A DNA stretch of 64,000 nt from Ephemerocybe angulata (GCA_013368325.1 JAACJK010000226.1:1-64000); one strand, 5' to 3'. Positions 46,943-59,005 are shown, counted from the stretch's first letter. The notes: a model not told the origin generated them from the letters alone. Program-made: numbers and translations.

Positions 46943-48163
46943 ATGCTAGACTTATTCATCCCCACCAAAACCGACTCGGATGATTCTCAAACAACGCCAT
47001 GGCAAGGAGGAGATGGCTGGCCTGTCCTTAAACATGCCAGACTGTATGCGGACTCCTTGATAGACCTTACACTCACGGAGAACGGCTACTACAACGGGCG
47101 CGAATATTCTGCCCGGGACTTCACACGCCAGTATCCGATGCCACAACTCAGCGCTCTTGACCTCAGCATATTCTCACTGCTCGAGTGGACACCCGAGGGC
47201 AGCTGTCTCAACCCATGGATACACGCCTTTCCCTGGAACCAGATAACCCAGCTCGGTCTTATGGTCCGTAGCAGCAACTTCCCCGCACCCCGGTACCAAG
47301 AACCCATCCTGCTCCTTCCGTCTTTCTGCCGGGAATCCCTGGAAATCTGCACCCTGAAGTTCACGCGTTTGTCGGTGTCTTCTGAAAGAAATCCCATTCT
47401 CAGCGCACATCTCGTCAACGGCACCCTCACATTCCCTCGATTGCGTGAGCTAACCATTGAAGTGGATCATCGGTGGGGATACTATCCTCTCCACGATGAA
47501 GGAGGATTGGACGACGATCTCTCGTGCCTCAGACTACCTGCGCTCGAGAAACTCACCATACACTTTGATAAACACTTGCAGAGCTGTTGGTGCAAGCGAA
47601 AGAACGGATTGAGGGGCGGACTCAAAATAAGCTCCCTTCTCGCCCTTCTTTCGAGCTCCAAAAACTCTCTGCGCGAGCTGAATCTCCACGGAATCACTTT
47701 TCACAACATCGAGAGCGTCAGAGAGTACCGGACGATCCCTGCGGTCGACTGGTACACCCAGATCTTGTCACAGGACCTCTTCGCCAACCTCGAGGTCCTA
47801 CGAATCAGCGACGGGTTCCTGAACACGTTTGCCTTCCTCAAAGACAAGCACAACGACAACACGTTCCTTCCGGCCCTCCGACACCTTGAGTTAGGTGCAT
47901 CGTGCACGCTATGTCACATCGTACTAGGCTGTGGGAAAGAGGATACCCTCGCAGTTGACATGGTAGACTGCGAACCGAAGCAGGCCGACCTCCAACCCGA
48001 TCATGTATGCAGCTTGATGTACGAAGGGTTCGGCTGTACGTGTCTTGTCTCCCCCACGCACAACGTCCCCCCTCCCCCTCGCACTATGCAGTACTATTTC
48101 GATACGATGGGAATCTCAGAAGAGCAGTATCAGCAGTATCTTAACGAAGTTTCTCACTCATGA
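46943..48163 (+). CDS. LRR protein, copy 1 (F-box-type LRR without a visible F-box)
   Basis: A single 406-residue frame with repeated leucine-rich strands: LSALDLSIFSLL, ITQLGLMVRSS, LEICTLKFTRL, LRELTIEVDH, LPALEKLTIHFD, LRELNLHGITF, LEVLRISDGFL, LRHLELGASC. A GGLDDDLSCLRLPALEKLTI block is shared almost word for word with the minus-strand gene at 63038. The C-terminus carries CC/CT-containing turns and MGISEEQYQQYLNEV. No F-box precedes it. An upstream ATG at 46853 is cut off by a TAG, so the N-terminus may be truncated. Confidence 0.65.
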   Translation: MLDLFIPTKTDSDDSQTTPWQGGDGWPVLKHARLYADSLIDLTLTENGYYNGREYSARDFTRQYPMPQLSALDLSIFSLLEWTPEGSCLNPWIHAFPWNQITQLGLMVRSSNFPAPRYQEPILLLPSFCRESLEICTLKFTRLSVSSERNPILSAHLVNGTLTFPRLRELTIEVDHRWGYYPLHDEGGLDDDLSCLRLPALEKLTIHFDKHLQSCWCKRKNGLRGGLKISSLLALLSSSKNSLRELNLHGITFHNIESVREYRTIPAVDWYTQILSQDLFANLEVLRISDGFLNTFAFLKDKHNDNTFLPALRHLELGASCTLCHIVLGCGKEDTLAVDMVDCEPKQADLQPDHVCSLMYEGFGCTCLVSPTHNVPPPPRTMQYYFDTMGISEEQYQQYLNEVSHS

Positions 48164-48768
48164 ATATATATTTCGCTCATTTAATCCCTGATTTAAATCT
48201 GTCTATGGCCTCTGGATCTAGTTCTCGATGGGTAGAGGGACAAGGCAGCGTATAGAGAGAGATAAAAAAGACCATTTATTGTACAATTCCGTTATGTACT
48301 CGCTATACGCTACGATATTCGCAATTAACCTAACTATACAACAACATTTCGTCAATCGACTCTTCAATCGACCGACATACACACACACAACACGGCAAGG
48401 AGAGACACGACAAGGAGAGACGAGAGACACAGACAAACAATCAGTCAGAGATATAGAGATATCGAAAAAGAATTAAGAAAAAGTTAAAAAAGGAGCGACA
48501 AGGCAAACTATATGCGCGACAAGTAAGTGTAAGCAGGAGGTATATCCACAATTCCAAACCCACATCAAACAACAGACAGATACAGCGAAGGACAGATATA
48601 GAAAACAGATAACGAGAGTCGAATTTGAAGCACTGAATAACGCCTCAGCGTTCAATAAGATAAAAAGAAACCAAAAACCAAGAAGAAACCCCATATCCAA
48701 AAACACCGCCGCGCACACGTATATCCGCGCAGCACCCCAACACCCAAACACCTACGCACTCATCCCAA
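48164..48768. other. 3' flanking stretch, AT-rich, nothing recognised
   Basis: Probably 3' UTR of the convergent LRR and zinc-finger genes. It contains AG-rich runs (48390-48480) and no gene. Confidence 0.5.
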
Positions 48769-51700
48769 CTACATGCGGAGATCGCGGACCCTCAAATCTC
48801 TCCCCGCCACCCCGTTCAAACCGCTCATACGCACCCCGCTCATACCCCCCACCCCGCTCATACCCCCGTTCATACCCGCCCCGTTCATACCCGCGCTCAT
48901 ACCCGCCCCGTTCATACCCCCCGCGCTCATGCTCCCGTGACTCATCCCCGCGCTCCCGATACTCCCATCGGGACTCCCACTCCCGCTGCTCCCGGGGTGT
49001 CCGTGGTGATACAGGGCTCCCACTACCCCTCCGTACGGGCCCTCCTGCTGGCCCTCCTGCATTTGCCCCTGCAGCTGATGCGGATGCGGGTGCGGGTGCT
49101 GAACCACCTCGTGCCCCTGCAGCTGATGATGCTGCGAGACGTGGTGCTGCTGCTGCTGTTGCTGAACCTCGTGCATTTGCTGCTGCTGAGGAATGTGCAT
49201 CTGCTGCTGATGTTGCTGCTGAGCCTGATGTTGCTGCTGAACTTGCTGATGCATCTGCATCTCCCGCACCTCCCTCTCTCGCTGCGCCCTCCACCCCTCC
49301 AAATACGCTCTCTGCGCGACCTGCATCGGCCCCTGGCCCATATACTCCCCCATCCCCGTATCCAGCGGCGACAACAACGGCAGCCCCTCCTGCCCCTGCC
49401 CCTGTCCCTGATAATGCCCCTGCCTCCACTCCCCGTCCACCGACCCCGAATACACCCCCTCCTGCTCCCGATACACCTGCGTCTGGTCTTGGTACACCTG
49501 AGGCTGGTGCTCCTGATACACCTGCTGCTGACCCTGCGCCTGACTCTCCTGATAATGCTGCCCCAGATGCGGCGACACCTCCAAATACTCCCCAGGCGTC
49601 CCGTACGACGACCCCGGGCTCGCGCCCCCCTGCTGCACCCTCGCTGCGAGATACATCCCCTCCTGCCTCGCCCGCATCTCCATTTCCATCTCTCTCATCC
49701 GCATCTGCTCCTCCTCTCTCCTCCTCTCCCCTTCCTGCTGCGCCTCCACCTGCGCCCTCATCATCTCCATCTCGTACTCTCCCGCCTGCTCCTGAACCTG
49801 TTGCTGCTGATGTTGAGCGTGCTGAGGAGGATGATGCTGATACTCCCCCACGCCGTGGAAGTACTGACTCCCCTCCTCCCTCCCCATCGGACTCTCCATC
49901 CCCAACACCGGATGATGCATCGGACTCTGCCCGGGCTGCTGCTGATGATGATGATACACCTCCGTACCGTACACTCGCTCCCCCAAATGCACTGCGCGGA
50001 AGCCCACTACTGGCTCCGAATTCCTCCTCACCATTCCCATCCCCGCCCCGCCGACGCCCATAGGTTGGTGTTGCTGCTGCTGCTGCTGCTGTTGCAGATA
50101 GGCCTGCGCCGGATGATGCGGATTCATCCCCGGATGCATCGAGCTCGTCAAACTCAAGCTCGACATCCCCATCCCCATCCCTCCTCCACCCCCTCCGCTC
50201 ATCCCGCTGCCCAAAATACCCGCGCTCAGCGGCCCATGCATCATCGCCCCCACCCCCACCTCCACGCTCAACCCCCCGCCCACCGGCACCTCCTCCCTCA
50301 CCACCCCCAACCCACTGCTCCCCAACCCGCTCAACACGCTCGCGCTCCCACTCCCCCCGCTCTCCGCGCTCCCCGGACTCCCTCCTCCCCCAGGACTCCC
50401 TCCCACCCCCGCGAACTGCCTCCCCTGCTGCACCCTCATCTCTTCCCGATACCTCTCCTCCAAACTCCCCAACCCCAAACCTAAAGATCCCTCCTTCGCC
50501 CGCCGCCCCGGCACCCCCGCGCTCCGCGGCCCCTGCGCCTGCAGGCGAGCGAGACCCCCGATCGAAGATGTGGAGTGTCTTGGTCGAAGTGACAAGCCCA
50601 AGTCCCGACGCGGTCGTCGGCCGACTGCCCCCATACCCATAGCTCCCCTGCCGTTCAAGTTCTCCCTCCCGCTGCTCCCGCTCCCCCCTGGCGTAGAAAT
50701 GCGACTCGGCGTATGACTCCGGGCTCGCACTCCGCCTTCCAAACCCTCGACTCCCGCCGAACCCACTCCCACCTCGAGAGGACGACCCGGGCCGTCCATA
50801 CCCTCCGGCGTGGAAGGCGGGCCCCGCCCTGGAGGCGAGGCTGAAAGCGGAGTAGGCAGCCGTTCCTCCGGGTGCTCCGCCCCCTGCTGTTGCTGATGTT
50901 GGACTTGTGGTTGAGATTGCGGGTGAGGTTGTGGCCCCTGAGGATGAGGATAATAGAACCCGCCCGCCATCTCGGCCATGGGAGCTCTTCGGCGGGGCTG
51001 CATCGGTGTCATTGCAGAGTTCCATGACGGAGAGCCTTCGACTCGCGGGCCGACTCTCACTCCCATACCCTGCGGCGGCGGCATCATCGTATGCGGGCCC
51101 ATCGGGACCTCCAAACCCTCGCTTCCGGGGGTTGGCGTAATAGCCTGGCGAAGTCGCAGGTGCGGTGGTGCCCCCGCCGGATGAGGAGGATGCCGTGCTA
51201 GGCCCTGATGAGGATGAAGCCCGTGCCCCTGCGGTAAGTGGTGGGGCGGAATAGGCGAAGGCTGGCTGTGCGTCGGCGACGGAAGGTGCGTTGAAGTAAA
51301 ACGGCGAATCGTGTCCTCCTGGCTCATTATAAGACTCGCTACCTCCTCCTGTTCCTCCTGCTGCTGAGGTGGCCTCTGCGATGGGTGAGGCGCCGCGGCG
51401 GCTGTAGAACCGTCCCACGGCGCCTGCAGAGGAGCCTGTGCGCCCCCCGCTGCTCCCGATGCCGCTGCCGCCGCCATATCCCGATAGAACGTCTCGTGGA
51501 GCGCCCATTCCCCATGAGCTGGATTTGGAGAAGAACGCGGGTGCGGTCCCGGGGCGCGTGGCGGGTCGGCGGAAGGATGGAAAGGGTGGAAGTACGGGCC
51601 CGTCGCGAGGGGACTGCTGCTCGATCCCGCCGCCGTGGTAGCGCTGTCCCGCGCCGAACCCGTGGAAGGCGTGCTGTGGGGGAGGCGATGGGGCGAGGGA

Positions 51701-52584
51701 AGCGGAGACGACTGCAGCGAGGGGCGGGAGTGTGGTGGTATTGGCGGCGGCACCACCAGACGCAGTGCCCGGCCGGCTGCTAGCGCTGCGCGCGCCCCCA
51801 GGTCCTGCGCCGGTGCCTGGCCGCCGAGGCTCGTCGGCGCCGGGGTATCCTCCTCCAAAGCCTCGAAAGGAGCCAGGGGTGCCAAGAAAGGACTGGCCGG
51901 GGTCACGAAAGGAATGGTTGCTGCCGGTCCACATGTCGCCCGCCGCCTCGTAGCCCGTGCTCGTGCCGGGGCGCAGCGAGAGGCCCAGGGGGTGCTCGCT
52001 GTGCTCTTGCTTCATCATGACGGGCCCGCCGTCGACTTGGTGCCCGCCGCTGTGTGTGGTCGCGGTACGGCGTGCACCGGGGACTGCGGGACGCCCTGAG
52101 CCCTTGTTCGCGGCGGCCATCGTTGCGTGCAGTGAGGTGAGATCGCGCATCATCTGCTCGTTCTGGTCCTGCTTGTCTGCATGCACCGTCTGCGCGTGCT
52201 GTCGCAGATTGTCGAGCCGCGAGAACTGCTTGCCGCAGTGACAGCTAAAAGGCCGTTCTCCCGTGTGTTTTCTGCGCATATATGCGGTCGTTGTCAGCTG
52301 GATGTCGCCGTCGCTGTCGTCGACACTGACCTGATGTGCCGTGCGAGATGCTCGCTGCGCGAAAAGACCATGCGGCACTCGCCGTAGCCCCTACATTGGA
52401 AAGTCTTTGCGGGGGCGGGGCGGTACCGTTTTGTCGGCGCCCCTGGAGCCTGCACGAGCATCGTGCCCGTCATGCTGTTGTCGCCGCCGCCATCGTCGCC
52501 GTTGCCGTTGAGCAGCTGGTGTCCGCCCGAGTTGGTCGAGCCCGCGCTGTCGGGCGAGCCCGTGCGGTCGAGGTCGTCGTCCAT
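48769..52584 (-). CDS. two-finger C2H2 transcription factor with a long Gln-rich tail
   Basis: Three exons (52584-52331, 52271-50960, 50892-48769) close in phase to 1229 residues. Fingers at about residues 60-115: [20 protein letters not shown] + [12 protein letters not shown], then [20 protein letters not shown]. This pair resembles the yeast RGM1/USV1/COM2 type of stress and metabolism regulators. A conserved [11 protein letters not shown] motif follows near residue 500. The rest is low complexity, with a Gln-rich region read as mixed CAG/CAA codons. Intron 2 (50893-50959, donor GTTCTA) is inferred because the Gln-rich frame differs by one base from the finger frame. The rival open frame (stop at 48752) would give an Ala/Gly/Ser-rich tail instead. 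A MITE lies 70 bp upstream of the ATG. Confidence 0.75.
49130..49260 (-). repeat. CAG/CAA tract coding poly-Gln in the zinc-finger gene
   Basis: The minus strand reads [13 protein letters not shown]... and QQQQQQHH runs with mixed CAG and CAA. Such mixing is synonymous only in the Gln frame, which supports that frame as the translated one. Confidence 0.6.
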
Positions 52585-52653
52585 ATATGCGGTGCGCGAA
52601 AAAGAAAAGGAAAAAGGCACGCTGCGGGCGGGGTGCGTACCGTCGTTTTTGAT

Positions 52654-53093
52654 TATGGAGCGGGACTTTTAGTCGCAACCAATTTGGGACAGCGGCAAAA
52701 TCGAGGATGGGAGACCAAATTTTTTTGAATTCTCCAAGTGAATACATACATCGCCTGGGGTGGGTAACTAGCTTACTACGGATGCTAGGAAACACATTTA
52801 CAGGCATTTCTGGATACTCTTGGAGCCTCCAAACCATGGTTTTACTTCTGACCATCCTGGTTAGGGGCTATCCAAATTAGGAAGGACCTGCCTTATTAGG
52901 ACTGATGGCAAATTTGAGGGAGGTCGAAATCTTATAACTCGGCCAGTTTTTATCGGATGAAAAATTCCTCTAACAGAAATGTTCCCCTACTCAATCTAAG
53001 CATTTCTGTTAAACAGATTTTTGATTGACCCACAGGTGCCCTCGCAGTTAGGGGGTGTACCAAATTGGTGGTGACTAAGTGTCCCGCTCCATA
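52654..53093. mobile_element. MITE (Tc1/mariner-like) upstream of the zinc-finger gene
   Basis: Terminal inverted repeats of about 35 bp: TATGGAGCGGGAC at the left and GTCCCGCTCCATA at the right, continuing with AACCAATTTGGGAC against TACCAAATTGGTGG. Flanking TA dinucleotides match a TA target-site duplication. There is no coding frame inside. It sits 70 bp before the ATG at 52584, within the likely promoter or 5' UTR. Confidence 0.8.
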
Positions 53094-54424
53094 TAAGAAA
53101 AGGGTGCCTGATCAACAGCGACCACGTCCTGGCCCCCCTTTTCCCACATTATTGACTAATCACGCCGTTAGCTCCGTTTGGCCGCTCAGGAACACATGCC
53201 TGGGTCCGCTGTTTCGGGTTTCCGGTGAGGTGAGCCTCTCACAGCCCGCGACCATTGCTTGGCGACGAGGGCAGCGAGGAAACACGAAAGACACGGACGT
53301 GGAGGCCATCATTCATCTCCAGTCGTCGTTCTGAATCTGCCATCTTAGCGATGATATGAACGCGGGGCTTGCAGGCGATGAACGCTCTACTCCTTCTCCT
53401 CCATACCCTTCTTCCAACGCAAGGGAGGGAGGAATCGCTCACAGGTCGGCCATGCAACGGCCATGAGACAAATCTCGGCGAATATAAACACCAATTAAAA
53501 GATCTCGTAACGCCTATACATTCGTTACACACATCTCCATCTTCTTATCTCTGGTTTTCCCCAGCCGCCAGCGCCTAACTTAACCTCGTCTGATCCATGC
53601 GAAGATAACACCCCATCCGTGGAGATACACGCAATAGAGCCGGACGTGTTCAATGTTCGTGACCTGTATTGAGAAAGGGAGTGTGGAGCGTGGCGGGTAT
53701 GCCTGTGGGTCAGAGGGAATTCAATTATGGTATGTGCGAAGGGATCGAGGTCCTTCAAGGCATACAAGATTCGCTACGTGTAACGCCACGCCCTCTCCTC
53801 GTGTTTGCACCAGCGAGTACTCAGACGTACGAGAGCATACAGTCTACTGACCTATCGGAAAACTTACTGTAACGTCACCCAACAGATACCTACTTGTGTA
53901 GTCTGGCACTGGTCACCCATTGGCCAATCACCTGTCAGGCATCCTCAACCCCGAGCTAAATTAAACGCAGTCAGTGCATATATGCGGCCATGCGACAACT
54001 ACTGAGTCTAGCTAATCATGTTCACTTACTTTAGACTGCATCTCAGTCGCATCCCATCCATCCAGACGCCGAGCTAGCCAATGAAAAAGCACCCACTCAC
54101 CGCAGTCGAAAAAAAATCCAGACTCCTTGATACACATCTCCACTCGCCGGAACCATCCCCTCCGAGGCTCGAGCCCCATTTTGAAACCCATGCCCATTGC
54201 CCTCAGCCTCTCCGCGACTCGGAGCCACAGCCTTACTTTCAATCATCTCTGTGGAACCGAACATGCTCCCGGAGAGCCTCGAGCGTCGATAGCGATGCTT
54301 TTCACCGACTCTGGATCAAGAACAATGAGGTGGAGTACTTGAGTAAGGATGAATAACACAATAAATACACCTGTACCAGGCGAATCGTCATCCTTGTCGA
54401 AGGAGAAAGCGCATACATCTACAC
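53094..54424. other. intergenic stretch, nothing recognised
   Basis: Several short open frames on both strands, none with a domain or splice plan. Confidence 0.5.
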
Positions 54425-54628
54425 TCAGAACACGCCCTCGCGCATACAGCTAAATTGACTCGCACATACTGGACTATCCACACTAGATCCACACTTATAT
54501 AGTCCCTTATCAACCTTTAACATCCTCACCCCGTCGAGCCCCGTCGCCACCATCACCCCCATCCCATCCCGTCTTAGCATCTCATCCCAGACCCGCGGCG
54601 CGGCCTCGAGGCGCGGAGAGATGTGCAA
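54425..54628 (-). CDS. possible 3' exon of a hypothetical minus-strand gene
   Basis: The frame reads HISPRLEAAPRVWDEMLRRD...VMVATGLDGVRMLKVDKGLY...CASQFSCMREGVF, with a normal amino-acid mix. The upstream exon is not resolved. No family is recognised. Confidence 0.3.
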   Translation of the reverse strand: MHISPRLEAAPRVWDEMLRRDGMGVMVATGLDGVRMLKVDKGLYKCGSSVDSPVCASQFSCMREGVF

Positions 54629-55141
54629 GGCACCCGCACCTCGGACGCAGACGCACGGACATTAGCGCCCGCCCGCATGGCAGGCGTGGCTGGTGCCCCT
54701 GGTGGCGGTGCGGGGCTCTGTTTCGACTTTGTTCTGTTTGTGGGGGTGGGAGGGATCAGGGCTTGGGATCACAATCACGATTGGGTTGAGAGAGGGTGGA
54801 CATGTGGGGGTCGGTGGAGGGTGGTGAAGGATGGGGGCTGGGTGAAGAGTTCGGATGCCTACCGAAGAGGTATACACCATTTTCTGCTCCCGTTTGTAGA
54901 TGAAGATCCACTTCGACTTCCACGGCATACCTAAATTATCCCCCTCCCTCGTGTCGCTTGACACGACTTCTCCACTAATCTACTTAAGTACGAGTTATAT
55001 ACCACGCTCGAGCCACGCTTTGGCTTGACTACCTATCACTTTCTTCTCGTCTTCTCTTCTTCCCCTCCCCTTCTCTTCTCTTCGATTCCAAGGCCGCTTC
55101 TCTCACACCACGCTCACAAATACTCTCCCCTCCCTATAGCC

Positions 55142-55210
55142 ATGGCAAGTTACAGAACATACTTCCACCAGTGCAAGACTGAGATCGGCCCAGTGACCGA
55201 GATCAGCTGA
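55142..55210 (+). CDS. 22-codon small open frame behind a CT-rich leader
   Basis: ATG in an excellent context (ATAGCCATGGC) opens MASYRTYFHQCKTEIGPVTE and stops after 22 codons. The preceding 100 bp is a strong C/T tract (TTCTTCTCGTCTTCTCTTC and so on), a feature of highly expressed filamentous-fungal promoters. There is no CaaX box or signal peptide, so it is not an evident pheromone or secreted peptide. It may be a microprotein or the first exon of a longer gene. Confidence 0.3.
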   Translation: MASYRTYFHQCKTEIGPVTEIS

Positions 55211-56223
55211 GCGCATTGTCGAAACCTCGGAACGCACCATAGTCACTGGCATCCGGTGGCGTCTCCTTCCTTGATTAAGCTTAGCGCGTATCCTAGTTTG
55301 CTTTAATTAGTCTCTAGAAGAGATTAGTAGGTACTTGTGCGTTGGAGCTGGGACCGAGGTGGGTGTATGCATGCTGATTGTATGCTAAGGGATGGAGGGC
55401 ATCCGGAGGGGGCGTGGGTTTCTCATCACCAGGCTTCCTATGACACTACGTATGTAGCATATATCCGACTTTGTGCTCGTGCGGTATGCTATGCGACTCT
55501 GAGGGAGGAAAAAAAGAAAGGAAGAATTTAAATTGTGGATATATGGGAGTTTCCTGCACGGGCGCTTGTCTGCCCGATAGATTAGATAGGCGATAGTACA
55601 TAACAATCTCATCTCCATACCACACGCACCCACATTTTCTGATCGTACCTATCACAGGATACCCATCTCCATAATCTCCTCCGGAGTCCGAGTCCGTTCC
55701 GCGACGAAGGGAAGGATGATCCTCAGGTACCACCAGCGGGAGTGCATGGCAGAATGCGTTCACGCTGGTAAGGCACCCGACGGTACTTAAGTGAGTTAAG
55801 AGTCACGTATGTAGCGTTGCCACTCAATATATATGCGCGTGTGGGGGCGTTCAGGGCACTGATTAGCGTTTACTTCCCTTTCGCTGGGTGATGGCGAGGA
55901 CGTGGTAAGGAGAGGGGTGCCTGATCTGCTGTGTATGCTATGTTATGTATGTCGTAGTGTGGGTGCATGTGTGTCTTAGATTACCTGTCTAGTATGACGA
56001 GGGAGAGGAGTCGACTCTCTACACTCACCGAGGCGTGTACTTGGAATGATAATTATCATGTCAGCTCCCAGCTCCTCTGAGCTACGCTAATGGAAGCAAC
56101 TATACCTGCATTCGCAATGAACAGTTATACCCTGCGGGTAAGATCGACCGTCGTTGAGAGGCGGAAGCAAAGCCTAACGGAGCGAGCGGGCTAGCCAGAG
56201 GGGTTCGGCCAGCTATAGCCGAA
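55211..56223. other. intergenic stretch, nothing recognised
   Basis: No supported gene. Confidence 0.5.
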
Positions 56224-56900
56224 ATGTCCGATGAAAAGCGAGATAAGCGCCTGGTATTAATCAATCCTGTCCTCGATCACCTTCGTCCTCGGAGCCATTA
56301 TGATCTGAACCGCACCGACTTGAGATGTCCTGCCATACTTCCTCAGCCTCATAACGCCCCGCAGCAAGACATAACACATACGTACTTACATGCATCTATC
56401 TACGTAGCTTTTCGATCCATCCATCTTACATACAACCTTGATACAACCCGGCCTTAGGCGACTCCAAGGTGGGTTCTTACCACCATGCTTGAAAAGGTAT
56501 ATTGAGGATGCTGTTGTGGTGCTACAACATCCAGTTCATCTGACGTCTGGCAGATATGCGTATGCTGGGTGTGACAGAGATTGGCATATGCATCGCCCTG
56601 ATTGTCGTTGGCGGGGATGGAGCGGGGTGTGCCTCGTGACGGACAGACAGACAAATATATGCGATCAGGATGTCCCAGTCGTTCAAACTTCATTTGGACG
56701 GACGTTCTGGTAAGTATATTCTGACCGATGATCGGTAGGCGGGCCATGTACATGAGCTCTATACCTTGGAGCTGAACGGGATCCCTCAGATATGGGTGCC
56801 ATAATACCACTTGCCCAGTACGCCTCGGTGTTTCTCGGTGTCTATCATCCCCGCATAGCTTCTAAGAAGATGGTCTTCTGGTTGTCACCTGTATGTAAGT
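56224..56900 (+). CDS. degenerate small gene related to the 16.8-17.8 kb locus
   Basis: A plus-strand piece near 56500 reads IEDAVVVLQHPVHLTSGRYAYAG and one near 56820 reads YASVFLGVYHP...KKMVFWLSP. The second piece resembles the FLGVYH/YLGVYH + MVF stretch at about 17084-17130, with similar bases in between. The exon structure is unclear and no function is recognised. Confidence 0.25.
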
Positions 56901-58600
56901 ATGCAAAGAATTCTCTATTCAAATACACAGATGAGGAAAGGTGAAGCAGGGTAAATTTCCGAGTCGTCTGGTGGACCGTTCGCTAGGTATACTGGGTCCA
57001 TCGCTTCTCCCGTGTCGTGAAAATCGAAGACATGAGGGATGAAATGCTGCACATAGGTTAAGACCTACGGATACCTGCACGACCCGCAGTTTTTTTGTCG
57101 CTCAGTCGGATCTTCTTCGCAGGAGCGACTGGGGGCTGGGGGGCTGGTGCTTGGGCGCCTAAAAGACAGGGGCTGCCGTCTAAGCCGTCTGGCGGAGTCT
57201 GAGCGGACCTTTTTCTATCGGCACTTCCCGACTCGCTACGTCACGCGTGAAAAAAGTCTGTCACAGCGTATCGCCGCAAAACTTGCCCCCGGCACATTCT
57301 GATCGATTTTAAAAATATAGAGGAAAACACACGGAATACACCAGAAATGAGGCTGAAGCAACTTATGCGAGTTTATGCAAAAAGAAGGAGGAAAACAACG
57401 TCAATGGGCCGACAGAAACGATGCAAAATGTGCCGTGGGGTGAAATTACAGTCACATTCGGCGGACATTCTGTTCGCCTTTCAGGCCACATACTCCCCAA
57501 TTGCCCCTCATGTTCTCGGTAGGTTAGAATAAACAGGTTTATTGGTGCTATATATTACACAGGTCCACGTCCGTACTGCAGGACCCTAATCGCTACTCGC
57601 CTCGAGGGCATACAGACGAAATATCCCATTGCTTCCCCTCGCGCTGTTCCTCCTCCTGGACCTTCGCCTCCCCCCCTCCCCTGTTCCTCCTCCTTGACCT
57701 TCGCCTCCTCCCACTCTTAAAGCACACAGGCTCAACTCACCGCTTCGAAACCCCGCTAATCCAACCCGTCATTGCAGTGCAAGGTGCGTTCGGCGCGACG
57801 GTGATCTTGCGAGGTCAATACGGCGGTAAGGCATATCTGGTCGGAGTACTGGTCGTGCTTTTGGGCTGGAAGAAGTAATTAGGTCGGTATGTGATAATGA
57901 TGTCTGAGAGACGTACCAGGACGTAGTTGCATGTAAAATCGCCCCTCATCGCAACGCCGTGAGCAAAAGTGTTCCCATTCCCTCCCGCTCGTTCCCCTCC
58001 TGGGCCTCTTCCTTCGCCTCCTCCCAAAACGCACAACCCGCCGCCTATAGTCAAGCTCCTTCATTATCCGCCACGTCTCATGCCCTCTTTAAACGCTCCA
58101 GTGAACAACTTAAATGCATTCCACGCGAGTATCGACACGGGTCGTGAGGGCGGTGACCGTGAAGTGGCGCTAGGCTCTGTGGCCGCAGGGCGTGATCGTC
58201 GCGTCTAGTAGGAGCCGGGGGAACCAGATGGGGCAGGCGTATGTGGCGACGCACAACCTGCATACCTCCACAATCTTGGTACAGAAATAAAGGAACGAAA
58301 AGCTGCACGTACAACGTTCGCCCGCCAAAAATCGCCCCTCACGTCCAACACGCGTGCTACACCAAACCTAGTACCCCGCTGCCCCGCCCTTCGAGCCGCC
58401 GTTTGAAAACGCATCGCCAAAGTGGGAGAAGCACATTCGACTAATGACATTAGTCGATATTGGGCAATTCAATGATAGTGTGCAACGTACCGGGTCATGG
58501 TACAGGGAGAGAAGGAGGGTAACGCAGCCGATCGAAAGCTCGGCGACTGGGCCATCGCCGGCACCTATTCCCACAAAGGTCGCCTTGAGCACATTGCTGA
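56901..58600. other. stretch without a supported gene
   Basis: Contains CT-rich runs near 57640-57720 and 57970-58030 and scattered short frames. No domain seen. Confidence 0.45.
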
Positions 58601-58604
58601 ACAG

Positions 58605-59005
58605 TAATCAGTAAATTCCGATGGGTATTCTGGGCATGTTGACCGAAATTTATGACGAGCAGATTGAGAGAGCATTGCGAGAGAAACACGGAAAGTAGCC
58701 CATAATTTGCCGCAGAATTTTCCTTTTGGGCACATTTCAGGCCAATTACTCCAAATTTCACGAATGTCCAAAAATGTGCCATTGGACAACTTTTGCTCTG
58801 ATACGCTGTGTGTTGCTTTGCTGTTGCCTCCTACCATCACTATACTCGAGAAATGCAAGTCAAGTGGGCCAGAAAACATGTAGACGACGCCGAATATCCT
58901 GATACGATGCTCGAAAGGCCAGCTCCGGGCGCAGGAAGTCTAATTTCCCCAGATTTCCGTTGCATTAGGTCCCAGAATGCAGGAACCCATCTGGTCATTA
59001 CTCAG
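58605..59005. mobile_element. possible degenerate inverted-repeat element upstream of the GH3 gene
   Basis: AGTAAATTCCGATGGGTATT at the left (58610) resembles the reverse complement of the right end near 58970-59002 (AGTAATGACCAGATGGGTTC, then ATTCTGGG). The arms are imperfect, with small gaps, and about 390 bp apart. No coding frame inside. Confidence 0.35.

Noticed and set aside
48937..50484. 515-codon plus-strand open frame rich in Leu/Pro/His/Arg
   Set aside because: It is antisense to the Gln/His-rich part of the zinc-finger gene. CTG/CTC-heavy complement of CAG/GAG codons explains both its length and composition.
48752..50958. 3' half of the 1208-codon minus-strand frame (Ala/Gly/Ser-rich)
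   Set aside because: Kept only as an alternative tail. Codon mixing (CAG/CAA) favours the other frame, and the intron phases fit it.
57590..58450. A suspected duplication of CT-rich segments and matching short frames at 57.6 and 58.0 kb
   Set aside because: The similarity is only in low-complexity CCTCCT/CCTTCGCC runs. No alignable unit beyond that could be confirmed by eye.
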